This document shows positions 20,303 through 28,131 of a stretch of 64,000 nucleotides of DNA, piece after piece. Numbering within the stretch: position 1 is the first letter of the stretch; the number at the start of each line of letters is the position of its first letter. The notes under the pieces were generated by a model. It was not told the DNA's origin. It searched no databases and saw only the letters and a program-made list of their open reading frames with translations. Source of the stretch: Pseudomonas frederiksbergensis (lineage in GTDB: Bacteria > Pseudomonadota > Gammaproteobacteria > Pseudomonadales > Pseudomonadaceae). The stretch lies in contig NZ_MOBM01000038.1 of NCBI RefSeq assembly GCF_003732275.1, positions 1,082,679-1,146,678 of the forward strand, written 5' to 3'. Made by a program: the position numbers and the translations under genes.

Positions 20303-21352
20303 TCAAGGAACGGTATTGGTTTGGTTCAGCCAGCCGAGCAACGCCTGATGGAATTTCGCCGGTTCCTCCATCTGCGGCGCGTGGCCCATGCCGGGAAATT
20401 CGATCAGCGTCGACCGGGGAATCAGTTTCGCCACTTGCTTGCCGAGTACGTCGTAATGACCGATTTTCGCCTTGACCTCGGGTGGTGCGATGTTCTTGTT
20501 GATGGCCGTGGTGTCGGAAGTGCCGATCAGCAGCAGGGTCGGCACCTTCAGGTCCTTGAACTCGTAGTACACCGGTTGGGTGAAGATCATGTCGTAGATC
20601 AGCGCCGAGTTCCACGCCACCGCTGTTTTGCCCGGCCCTTTGGCCAAGCCTGCGTACATGTTCACCCAACGGTCAAATTCCGGCTTCCAGCGGCCATCGT
20701 AATAGGTGCTGCGTTGGTAGTCATGGATACCTTGCGCCGTGACTTTCAGCTCGCGCTCATACCATTGGTCAACCGTGAGATAGGGCACGCCAAGGGCTTT
20801 CCAGTCTTCCAGGCCGATGGGATTGACCAGCGCCAGTTGTTCGACTTGATCGGGGTATTGCAGTGCATAGCGGGTGGCGAGCATGCCGCCGGTAGAGTGG
20901 CCGAGCAGGGTGGCTTTCTGGATGCCCAGAGCCTTGAGCAGTTGCTGGGTGTTGGCCGCCAGTTGCTGGAAGCTGTATTGATAGTGGTCCGGTTTGCTGG
21001 AGGTGCAGAAGCCGATCTGGTCGGGGGCGATGACCCGGTAACCGGCCTCGCTCAGCGCCTTGATCGAGCTGTCCCAAGTGGCACCGCAGAAATTTTTTCC
21101 ATGCATCAGCACTACGCTGCGCCCGTTGGCCTTGCCAAGGGCGGCGACGTCCATGTAACCCATTTGCAGGGATTTTCCCTGGGATTCAAAAGCGAAGTGT
21201 TTGACCGTGTAGGGGTACTCGAAGCCCTGAAGTTCCGGGCCGTATTCCGGCGTTTCGACCTTGGGTTGGGCCTGGTTCTGGGTATGAACGAGAGCGGGCA
21301 GTGCCGCCGTCAGCAGCAGGCCCGGTAACCAGCGGGAGAAAGTGGGCGACAT
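20303..21352 (-). CDS. Exported alpha/beta-fold hydrolase
   Basis: 349 residues with an N-terminal signal peptide (hydrophobic core LLLTAALPALV, cleavage expected near residue 24), so probably periplasmic. The alpha/beta hydrolase signatures are the VLMHGKNFCGATWD oxyanion region, the nucleophile elbow LLGHSTGGMLATRYA with catalytic Ser, and FPGMGHAPQMEEP with the catalytic His. The ester or amide substrate is unknown. Followed closely by the 2-hydroxyacid dehydrogenase gene. Confidence 0.87.
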   Translation of the reverse strand: MSPTFSRWLPGLLLTAALPALVHTQNQAQPKVETPEYGPELQGFEYPYTVKHFAFESQGKSLQMGYMDVAALGKANGRSVVLMHGKNFCGATWDSSIKALSEAGYRVIAPDQIGFCTSSKPDHYQYSFQQLAANTQQLLKALGIQKATLLGHSTGGMLATRYALQYPDQVEQLALVNPIGLEDWKALGVPYLTVDQWYERELKVTAQGIHDYQRSTYYDGRWKPEFDRWVNMYAGLAKGPGKTAVAWNSALIYDMIFTQPVYYEFKDLKVPTLLLIGTSDTTAINKNIAPPEVKAKIGHYDVLGKQVAKLIPRSTLIEFPGMGHAPQMEEPAKFHQALLGWLNQTNTVP

Positions 21353-21442
21353 GGGTGAACTCCACAGGAAATCCGCCGATGCTGGATCGGCATGATTAGG
21401 GTGACATTAAACATAGGTCACGACCGTAATGCCGAGCGCAAT

Positions 21443-21475
21443 CCATGTGGGAGCGGCGGTGCGGCGATCCCACAG
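21443..21475. repeat. Degenerate single REP-like element
   Basis: CATGTGGGAGCGGCGGTGCG resembles the variant REP arm seen at 51259 and 38642. No full inverted partner is nearby; only a short TGTGGGA/TCCCACA self-complement is present. Confidence 0.5.
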
Positions 21476-21524
21476 GTTGCGCACTTTAACTGACGGGCAT
21501 TGGGCCATGGCCCTGCATGATCGT

Positions 21525-21959
21525 TCAACCCATCCACCCCAGCGTAGCAAGGGCCAATACACCGTAGCGGGCGCCCTTGGCGAGCGTCACGATCATCAGG
21601 AAACGCCCCAACGGTTCGCGCATGACGCCGGCCACCAGCGTCAGAGGGTCGCCGATAATGGGCACCCAACTGAGCAACAATGACCAATGACCATAGCGCT
21701 GATAGTGCTTTTGGGCTTGCTCGAGATGGCGAGGGCTGACCGGAAACCAGCGCCGTTCGTGAAACCGCTCGATGCCGCGCCCCAGCCACCAGTTCAGCAG
21801 CGACCCCAGCACGTTGCCCAGCGTTGCGATGGTCAGCAGCGACCAAAGCCAATACCGGTCGCTGAGCAACAGCCCCACCAGCACGGCTTCAGATTGCAAG
21901 GGCAGCAACGTCGCGGCACCGAATGCCGCGAGAAACAGCCCGATGTAGGCGCCGAACAT
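21525..21959 (-). CDS. YqaA/DedA-type (VTT domain) inner-membrane protein
   Basis: 144 residues with several hydrophobic helices. The pattern LLPLQSEAVLVGLLL, TLGNVLGSLLNWWLGRG and LSWVPIIGDPLTLVAGVMR is the conserved core of small YqaA-family SNARE-associated/VTT proteins, including the G-x-x-P re-entrant segment. Related proteins act in lipid scrambling or membrane homeostasis; this short subgroup is uncharacterised. Its ATG at 21959 overlaps the TGA of the DUF411 gene, so the pair is translationally coupled. Confidence 0.87.
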   Translation of the reverse strand: MFGAYIGLFLAAFGAATLLPLQSEAVLVGLLLSDRYWLWSLLTIATLGNVLGSLLNWWLGRGIERFHERRWFPVSPRHLEQAQKHYQRYGHWSLLLSWVPIIGDPLTLVAGVMREPLGRFLMIVTLAKGARYGVLALATLGWMG

Positions 21960-22405
21960 CAATGGGCGGGGTAGTCCGCCACCACTACGTCAGTGCCGTC
22001 CTTTTTCAGACCGATCACTTGGTAGGCATCGCTCATGCCGTCCATTTCCATGCCGGGCGATCCCATGGGCATGCCAGGGGCAGCAACCCCCAACAGATCG
22101 TCGCGCTTGCTCAAGGCCAGTACTTGATCGGCCGGCACATGGCCTTCGACGAATTTGCCGTTGATAAGGCCGGTGTGACACGACGCGAGGCGAGGTGGCA
22201 CACCGTGCTGTTGCTTGAATTGGCTCATATCGGCTTCAACATGGTCTTCGACCTTGAAACCGTTGGCTTCCAGATGACTGACCCATTTTTTGCAGCAGCC
22301 GCAATTGGCGTCGCGGTGAACCTCGATAGGGATCAGGTCGGCGGCCTGGGCCAGGGAAGAGATGAAGAGCGCGCTCAGGGCGACCAGACGCAGGTGGGTT
22401 CGCAT
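21959..22405 (-). CDS. Exported DUF411 (CopG-like) metal-binding protein
   Basis: 148 residues. A signal peptide (about residues 1-22, ending AQA) is followed by a DUF411 domain with the thioredoxin-like HRDANCGCCKKW motif, the later CHTG cysteine and the Met-rich GMPMGSPGMEMDGM tail. This pattern suggests a periplasmic copper-binding protein; DUF411 proteins often occur in copper-resistance loci. I use the ATG at 22405 because it starts a proper signal sequence; an upstream TTG at 22432 adds nine charged residues. Coupled by ATGA to the YqaA-type gene. No other copper gene is adjacent. Confidence 0.86.
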   Translation of the reverse strand: MRTHLRLVALSALFISSLAQAADLIPIEVHRDANCGCCKKWVSHLEANGFKVEDHVEADMSQFKQQHGVPPRLASCHTGLINGKFVEGHVPADQVLALSKRDDLLGVAAPGMPMGSPGMEMDGMSDAYQVIGLKKDGTDVVVADYPAH

Positions 22406-22575
22406 GGAGATCTCGTCTCGGGTTGTGGCCAAAAAGATGCATTTTGACCCGTTTACCCAACAAAGAGACAGGGGATTGTTTCGAAGTAATACAGCCTTGG
22501 GTTAACCCCTGTGGCGAGGGGGCATGCCAGCCTGACCGGGCTTCTGCGCGACGCTGCCTGTGGGCCGGGCACCTG

Positions 22576-23571
22576 CTATCGGTCAAGCAACTTCATGACT
22601 TCTTCCGGATAACGCAGGCCTGCCGTGGCATTGGCCGGGAATATCGCTTCCAGGGCCTGCAACTCTTCGCGGCTCAATTTCACGTCCAGCGCCGCCACAT
22701 TTTCTTCCAGGTATTTACGCTGTTTGGTGCCTGGAATCGGGATCAGGTAATCCCCTTGGGCCAAGACCCACGCCAACGCCAGTTGGCCCGCCGTCACACC
22801 CTTGTCGGCGGCCAGGGCCTGCACCTGTTGCACCAGCAAAAGGTTTTTTGCGAAGTTGTCCCCTTGAAAACGTGGGCTGAAGCGACGGTAATCATCGGCT
22901 GCGAAATCATCCGGGCTTCTCAGAGCACCGGTCAAAAAACCCCGGCCCAACGGGCTGTAAGGGACAAAGGCAACGCCCAGACGCTGGCACGCGGCCAGGC
23001 AACCGTTCTCCTCCTGATCGCGGCTCCACAGCGAATACTCACTTTGCAGTGCGCTGATCGGATGAACCTTGTTCGCTCGCTCCAGCGTGGCGACCGATGC
23101 TTCACTCAATCCCAGGTAACGCACCTTGCCGGCCTTCACCAGTTCCGCCATGGCGCCTACGGTTTCCTCGATGGCCACCTGCGGATCAATGCGGTGCTGG
23201 TAATACAAATCCAGGGTTTCCACACCAAGGCGCTTGAGGGTGCCGTCGATAGCGTCGCGAATATATTCCGGTCGCCCGTTGACGCCTCGTGTACCGGGGT
23301 TGGATGGGTCGCGGACAATGCCGAACTTACTGGCCAGAAACACTTGCTCACGCTTGCCGACAATGGCCTTGCCGATCAGTTCTTCGTTGGTATGTGGACC
23401 GTACATGTCTGCCGTGTCGAGCAGGTTGACCCCCAGTTCCAGCGCGCGGTGCAAAGTGGCCGTGGCTTCGCGGGTGTCCACGCCGGTGGTGTAGAAATCG
23501 GTCATGCCCATGCAGCCCAGACCTATCGCGCTCACCTGCGGGCCGTTTTTGCCCAGTTGACGTGTTTGCAT
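22576..23571 (-). CDS. Aldo/keto reductase
   Basis: 331 residues, NADPH-dependent (beta/alpha)8-barrel oxidoreductase of the AKR family. Seen: IGLGCMGM at the N-terminus, LDTADMYGPHTNEELIGKA with catalytic Asp and Tyr, the later LASKFG with catalytic Lys, LDLYYQHRIDP with the active-site His, and IPIPGTKQRKYLEEN as the cofactor-phosphate contact. Similar to YajO/IolS-like reductases. Transcribed divergently from the LysR gene to its right across 118 bases, which makes it the likely target of that regulator. Confidence 0.93.
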   Translation of the reverse strand: MQTRQLGKNGPQVSAIGLGCMGMTDFYTTGVDTREATATLHRALELGVNLLDTADMYGPHTNEELIGKAIVGKREQVFLASKFGIVRDPSNPGTRGVNGRPEYIRDAIDGTLKRLGVETLDLYYQHRIDPQVAIEETVGAMAELVKAGKVRYLGLSEASVATLERANKVHPISALQSEYSLWSRDQEENGCLAACQRLGVAFVPYSPLGRGFLTGALRSPDDFAADDYRRFSPRFQGDNFAKNLLLVQQVQALAADKGVTAGQLALAWVLAQGDYLIPIPGTKQRKYLEENVAALDVKLSREELQALEAIFPANATAGLRYPEEVMKLLDR

Positions 23572-23689
23572 GAAATTAGCTCCCTGTGAATTGAAAACCT
23601 ATTGTTAACCTCGACAGAAACAAGATAAACCGGCTAAAACTGCTATCACTATTTGTAATTTCTAAATAATAAGCCGGTAAGCCAAAGCA
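23572..23689. promoter_or_regulatory. Divergent promoter region of aldo/keto reductase and LysR genes
   Basis: AT-rich 118-base spacer between divergent starts. Several short A/T dyads (such as ATTTGTAATTTCTAAAT) fit the loose T-N11-A format of LysR-type binding sites, but I cannot assign an operator precisely. Confidence 0.45.
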
Positions 23690-24598
23690 ATGGACCGTTT
23701 AAACGCCATGCGCGTATTCACCCGAATCGTCGAACTGGGCGGCTTTGCCAAAGCGGCGGACAGCCTGCAATTGCCCCGGGCTTCGGTGACCATTCTGATC
23801 AAGCAACTCGAGGCTCATCTGGGGGTGCAACTGCTGCAACGCACCACCCGGCAGATCAGCTTGACGCTTGATGGCGCGGCTTATTACCCGCGTTGCGTGC
23901 GGTTGCTGGCGGATCTGGAGGAAACCGAAGCGGTATTTTCCGCTGCTCGCCACAACCCCAAAGGTTTGCTGCGAGTGGATATGCCCGCGGGAGTGGGGCG
24001 TTTGATCGTGATCCCGGCATTGCCGCAGTTCACCACCCGATATCCATTGATCGAACTGGAGATCGGTTTGAATGACCGGCCTGTGGATCTGATTCGCGAA
24101 GGCGTCGATTGCGTGTTGCGCGGTGGCTCGACTCTGGACGAATCACTGGTGGCGCGCCCGCTGTGCATGCTGGACCAGGTCACCTGTGCCAGCCCGGAAT
24201 ACTTGCAGCGTCGTGGGACTCCGCTGTGCCTGGAGGATCTGAAAGGTCATCAGATGGTGGAATACTTTTCCAATAGCACAGGCAAACGCTACGGACTGGA
24301 ATTTGCAGTCGATGACCACCTGCGGTTGATCGATCTGCCCAAGCACGTTTCGGTCAATAGCGCCGATGGCTATCTGGCGGCGTGTGAGGCGGGATATGGC
24401 TTGGTCCAGACCCCGTATTATCACGTTGCCCGCCAACTGAAGGAGGGGCGTTTGATCGAGGTACTGAGGGATGTGCCGCCACCGGGTATGCCGCTGACGG
24501 CGCTCTATCCTCCTCATCGCCAGTTGTCCCGACGGGTGCGGGTGTTCGTCGACTGGGATGGTGGAGCTCTGTGCGCAGTCGGTGAATGGCTTCTATAG
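23690..24598 (+). CDS. LysR-family transcriptional regulator
   Basis: 302 residues. An N-terminal winged helix-turn-helix (MDRLNAMRVFTRIVELGGFA, then LPRASVTILIKQLEAHLGVQL) and a periplasmic-binding-like effector domain (LLRVDMPAGVGRLIVIPALP; LIELEIGLNDRPVDLIREGV). The effector domain matches the CrgA/DsdC-like subgroup common near oxidoreductase genes. It is divergent from the aldo/keto reductase gene and probably controls it. Effector unknown. Confidence 0.92.
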   Translation: MDRLNAMRVFTRIVELGGFAKAADSLQLPRASVTILIKQLEAHLGVQLLQRTTRQISLTLDGAAYYPRCVRLLADLEETEAVFSAARHNPKGLLRVDMPAGVGRLIVIPALPQFTTRYPLIELEIGLNDRPVDLIREGVDCVLRGGSTLDESLVARPLCMLDQVTCASPEYLQRRGTPLCLEDLKGHQMVEYFSNSTGKRYGLEFAVDDHLRLIDLPKHVSVNSADGYLAACEAGYGLVQTPYYHVARQLKEGRLIEVLRDVPPPGMPLTALYPPHRQLSRRVRVFVDWDGGALCAVGEWLL

Positions 24599-24629
24599 AA
24601 ATGACTCAAGTACCTGAGCGAGTTCCATA

Positions 24630-24767
24630 TTATCGATGTTGATAATAACCGGGTGCGCCATGGTCGTAATGGTGATCGCCATGCCAGCCGCCGTGGGGGA
24701 AAACGATGCAGCCACTCAGGGTCAGGAGAGCAAGCAAGGGAATCAGCAATGTGATTCGACGAAACAT
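24630..24767 (-). CDS. Small His-rich lipoprotein
   Basis: Only 45 codons. Translation gives a basic start (MFRRITLL), a hydrophobic segment and a clear lipobox LSGC with the acylated Cys at position 20. A short tail rich in His, Gly, Tyr and Asp follows (HGGWHGDHHYDHG) and ends in YYQHR. The lipobox quality argues for a real gene, while the ribosome site is weak (CCGGA). It lies convergent to the LysR gene and divergent from the small membrane-protein gene. The tail could bind metal ions (inference). No named family recognised. Confidence 0.68.
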   Translation of the reverse strand: MFRRITLLIPLLALLTLSGCIVFPHGGWHGDHHYDHGAPGYYQHR

Positions 24768-24920
24768 TTCGAAATCCGGGTAATCGCCGCTATGAAGTCA
24801 AAACGCGTCATGGGCTGTAACATAAGACCTCGTTTGCAGCCCCTCATTCCCGCAGAACGGTAGTGGCTTGGCATGCAATCGGATACAAGCCGGATACATT
24901 TTTTGGTTCAGGAACCCGCA

Positions 24921-25109
24921 ATGACCCAGTCGCAACGTTTGAAATACTCGATTCTGATTTCCCTGGTGGTACTGGGGATCATGTTCGGCCTTTCCTGGCT
25001 GCAAAATGCGGGAATCATCACCGAACAGCTGTTCCAGTACATCGCCATTGGCGTGGCAGTGCTCGTGGTGGTGATCAATGGCGTGATGCGTCGCAAGGTC
25101 AAGCCTTGA
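24921..25109 (+). CDS. Small two-helix inner-membrane protein
   Basis: 62 residues: MTQSQRLKYS, a first hydrophobic helix (ILISLVVLGIMFGLSWL), a polar loop (QNAGIITEQLF) and a second helix (IAIGVAVLVVVINGVM) ending in a basic tail RRKVKP. The ATG at 24921 has an AGGAA ribosome site 7 bases upstream; an in-frame start at 24873 is less likely. Its end overlaps the Fur-like gene on the other strand by 11 bases. Function unknown; similar small proteins are widespread in Pseudomonas. Confidence 0.72.
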   Translation: MTQSQRLKYSILISLVVLGIMFGLSWLQNAGIITEQLFQYIAIGVAVLVVVINGVMRRKVKP

Positions 25110-25503
25110 GCGACGACGCCCCCTGGCCAGATTGCTCGCTGTAGAGGACAGCGGCGGCCTGTGGATGCAGGCTGTAGCTTTTGTCCGGATTGAGGGTGAT
25201 CACGCCTTCACCGCACAAGCGTTTCAACACTTCACGGACACTGAGAAAGGACAGGGGAATGTCCAGGTCCAGCAAGTGACTGTGGACGCCACGCACCCCC
25301 AGGCTGCGGTCGCTTTCGGCGGCGGTCAGCAAGGCGTCGATGACTTTGAGGCGAATCAGGCTGGTACGCAGGCCAAAACTCTTGAGCAGAAACCTGATCC
25401 GTTCGTTGCCGTGGCGTTCGGCTGGTTGATTGAAAACGCCGGAGCCCAGGGTGCTGGCCTTTGGCGCATGGCTACCGTCCGTTGGCAGTTGCGGGTTGTA
25501 CAT
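25099..25503 (-). CDS. Fur-fold (winged-helix) regulator-like protein
   Basis: 134 residues. Residues 38-115 resemble the Fur/Zur DNA-binding domain: RTSLIRLKVIDALL, then VHSHLLDLDIPLSFLSVREV, then LKRLCGEGVITLNPDKSYSL. After this wing the protein ends within about 20 residues, so the Fur dimerisation domain and its His/Cys metal ligands are missing. Annotations such as 'Fe2+/Zn2+ uptake regulator' for this family should therefore be read with care. A good AGGAG precedes the ATG. It is divergent from pvdQ, an iron-scavenging gene, but a regulatory link is only a guess. Confidence 0.72.
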   Translation of the reverse strand: MYNPQLPTDGSHAPKASTLGSGVFNQPAERHGNERIRFLLKSFGLRTSLIRLKVIDALLTAAESDRSLGVRGVHSHLLDLDIPLSFLSVREVLKRLCGEGVITLNPDKSYSLHPQAAAVLYSEQSGQGASSLKA

Positions 25504-25654
25504 GCAAAAACTCCTTTTCAGAGCCTGATCAGGAAAAAGTGATGGGCGCTCTCAATCAATAAGACGAATGAGCCAGGCAAATAATGAAGACCCGTATGTA
25601 GAAAATTTGTCGCCGTTATGTCAGCGGCCCGTGAGCCGGGCGCGGGGGATGTCC

Positions 25655-25677
25655 TAAATTTTTGCTGTTTGCTTCGT
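25655..25677 (+). promoter_or_regulatory. Candidate PvdS-type (iron-starvation) promoter of pvdQ
   Basis: CTAAAT at 25654-25659 and CGT at 25675-25677 resemble the -35 TAAAT and -10 CGT elements of PvdS-dependent pyoverdine promoters. The spacer here is 15 bases, one shorter than the usual 16-17. The position, about 50 bases before the pvdQ GTG, fits. Confidence 0.45.
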
Positions 25678-25728
25678 TTTAAGGGGAGGCGCATTGCGTG
25701 TCATACGTCTTTTCGATCAGGAGCGAGC

Positions 25729-28074
25729 GTGATTATTTCCAGGCAGTTAACCAGGTTGAGCCTTGCGGGTGTGTTTCTGGGGCTCAGTCTTGCAGCAAAC
25801 GCGCGCAGCCAGCCAGAGCAGGCGACGGCCGAGATTCGTCGAACCAGTTTCGGCGTGCCGCATATTCGTGCCGACAACGAGCGTGGGCTCGGCTATGGCA
25901 TTGGCTATGCCTACGCTCAAGATAATCTGTGCTTGCTGGCCAATGAGATCGTCACCGTCAATGGCGAGCGCTCACGGTATTTCGGCCCGGACCAGTCTAG
26001 CGTCGAAGAGCGCGGGAACCTGGCCAGCGATGTGTTTTTCAACTGGCTGAATACCCCGCAGGCTGTTGCCGCTTTCTGGCAGACGCAAACGCCTGAAGTC
26101 CAAGAGCTCATCGAAGGTTACGTGGCGGGTTACAACCGTTCGCTGACAGAGCGTCGAGCGCAGGGTTTGCCGCAGCAATGCCAGGGAGAATGGGTGCGCG
26201 CGATTACCGCCCAGGACCTGGTCAAGTTGACCCGACGTCTGTTGGTCGAAGGCGGCGTGGGGCAGTTTGCCGAAGCATTGGCCGGTGCTACCCCGCCGAA
26301 AACCGTTGCCCATCTGGCGGGCGAACCGGCGTCGTTCCAGCTGGCGGCTTCGCGCATGCAACGCTTTGCTCTGGATCGCGGCAGTAACGCCGTGGCGGTC
26401 GGCAGCGAACGTTCGTTCAACGGTCGCGGGATGTTGCTGGCCAATCCACACTTTCCGTGGGTGGGCGGGATGCGTTTCTATCAGATGCACCTGACCATTC
26501 CCGGCAAACTGGACGTCATGGGCGCCGCGTTGCCCGGCCTGCCCATGATCAATATTGGTTTCAACCAGCACCTGGCGTGGACCCACACGGTGGATTCGTC
26601 CAAGCACTTCACGCTGTATCGCCTGCAACTCGATCCCAAGGACCCGACCCGTTACCTGCTGGATGGCAAGTCCTTGCCAATGAAACAGCAGACGCTGGCA
26701 GTGAACGTGAAGCAAGCCGATGGCCAGACCCGGCAAATCTCCCATGTGGTCTACAGCTCGGAGTTCGGCCCGATTGTGCAATGGCCCGGTAAGCTGGACT
26801 GGAACAACCAGTTCGCCTATAGCCTGCGCGACGCTAACCTGGAGAACGACCGGGTCTTGCAGCAGTGGTATGCGATGAACCGTGCCACCAGCCTCAAGGA
26901 TTTGCAGGCATCGCTGCACAAGATTCAGGGGATCCCGTGGGTCAACACCCTGGCGGTGGACGATCAAGGGCAGACGCTTTACATGAACCTGTCGGTGGTG
27001 CCGAACGTCAATGCCGACAAGCTGGCCAAGTGCAGCGATCCGCGGGCCGGATTACAGATGATTCTGCTCGACGGTTCCAACAGCGCCTGTGCCTGGGACA
27101 TCGACCCGCACGCTGCGCAAAAAGGTATCTACGCGGCAGACAAGTTGCCGCAACTGCTGCGCAAAGACTTTGTGCAGCATTCCAATGATTCGGCCTGGAT
27201 GGCCAACCCGGCACAACCGCTCACCGGTTTTTCGCCGTTGATCAGTCAGGACAATCAGCCGTTGGGGCTGCGTTCGCGTTTCGCACTGGAGCGTCTGGGC
27301 ACATTGAGCAAGGCCGGCCCTGTCGCTGCGGCCGATCTGCAACACATGGTGATGGACGATCAGGTGTATCAGGCGGCCCAAGTGATGCCGGATCTGCTGC
27401 AGTTCTGCGCCGCGAATCTCGGCGCCGATGCACCGACGCTTACACCGCTGTGTGCCAGCCTCAAGGCCTGGGATCGCCGGGTGAATCTGGACAGTGGACT
27501 GGGCTTTGTGCATTTTCAGAATGTCATGGAGCCGTTACAGCAGATCCCTGATATCTGGCGTGTAGCGTTCGATCCGAAGGATCCGCAAAACACTCCACAT
27601 GGCCTGGCAATTGAACGGCCAGATGTTGCCAAAGCGATTCGGGCGGCGATGATGGCTTCGGTCGAACAGGTGAAAGCCCTTGGCCTGAAGGCCGATAGCC
27701 GCTGGGGTGATATCCAGGTGGTCAGCAGTGGCGGGCAGCAAACGCCGATCCACGGCGGGCCGGGCACGCTGGGTGTGTATAACGCGATCCAAAGCGTGCC
27801 GAGAAGCGACGGAAAACGCGAAGTCGTCAGTGGTACCAGCTATTTGCAGGTGGTGACTTTCGATGATAAGGGACCGCAGGCTCGGGGCTTACTGGCTTTC
27901 TCGTTGTCCAGTGACCCGGCGTCGAAGTACTCCCGGGATCAGACACTGGCCTTTTCGAAGAAACAGCTGAGTGTGTTGCCGTTTACCGAGCAGCAGATCA
28001 CGTCCGATCCGCAGTATCAGGCTCAGACGATTCGAGAGCAGGATGAAAAAGCAGGGAAGATCGCCGCGCAGTAG
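25729..28074 (+). CDS. pvdQ: PvdQ-like acylase (pyoverdine maturation / acyl-homoserine-lactone acylase)
   Basis: 781 residues from a GTG at 25729 with AGGAG at the right distance; longer upstream readings have no signal peptide at their start. A signal peptide (LTRLSLAGVFLGLSLAANA) directs it to the periplasm. It is an N-terminal nucleophile hydrolase: the pro-protein is cut before Ser219 in DRGSNAVAVGSERS to give alpha and beta chains. RRTSFGVPHIRADNERGLGY, LLANPHFPW, AWTHTVDSSKHFTLYRL and VNTLAVDDQGQTLYMN agree closely with P. aeruginosa PvdQ as I recall it. PvdQ removes the fatty-acyl chain from the pyoverdine precursor and also cleaves long-chain AHLs. It ends at a bidirectional hairpin shared with the convergent fecR-type gene. 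Confidence 0.93.
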   Translation: MIISRQLTRLSLAGVFLGLSLAANARSQPEQATAEIRRTSFGVPHIRADNERGLGYGIGYAYAQDNLCLLANEIVTVNGERSRYFGPDQSSVEERGNLASDVFFNWLNTPQAVAAFWQTQTPEVQELIEGYVAGYNRSLTERRAQGLPQQCQGEWVRAITAQDLVKLTRRLLVEGGVGQFAEALAGATPPKTVAHLAGEPASFQLAASRMQRFALDRGSNAVAVGSERSFNGRGMLLANPHFPWVGGMRFYQMHLTIPGKLDVMGAALPGLPMINIGFNQHLAWTHTVDSSKHFTLYRLQLDPKDPTRYLLDGKSLPMKQQTLAVNVKQADGQTRQISHVVYSSEFGPIVQWPGKLDWNNQFAYSLRDANLENDRVLQQWYAMNRATSLKDLQASLHKIQGIPWVNTLAVDDQGQTLYMNLSVVPNVNADKLAKCSDPRAGLQMILLDGSNSACAWDIDPHAAQKGIYAADKLPQLLRKDFVQHSNDSAWMANPAQPLTGFSPLISQDNQPLGLRSRFALERLGTLSKAGPVAAADLQHMVMDDQVYQAAQVMPDLLQFCAANLGADAPTLTPLCASLKAWDRRVNLDSGLGFVHFQNVMEPLQQIPDIWRVAFDPKDPQNTPHGLAIERPDVAKAIRAAMMASVEQVKALGLKADSRWGDIQVVSSGGQQTPIHGGPGTLGVYNAIQSVPRSDGKREVVSGTSYLQVVTFDDKGPQARGLLAFSLSSDPASKYSRDQTLAFSKKQLSVLPFTEQQITSDPQYQAQTIREQDEKAGKIAAQ

Positions 28075-28099
28075 TCGCGATAGCGTTTGAATCAAAAGT

Positions 28100-28131
28100 G
28101 AAGGCCGCACCCCGCAAGGGTGGCGGCCTTC
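28100..28131. terminator. Bidirectional terminator between pvdQ and fpvR-like gene
   Basis: GAAGGCCGC and GCGGCCTTC form a GC-rich stem around ACCCCGCAAGGGTG. It is followed by CAGCTTTTT on the plus strand and preceded by A-rich sequence, so it can work both ways. It overlaps the last codon of the fecR-type gene. Confidence 0.85.
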
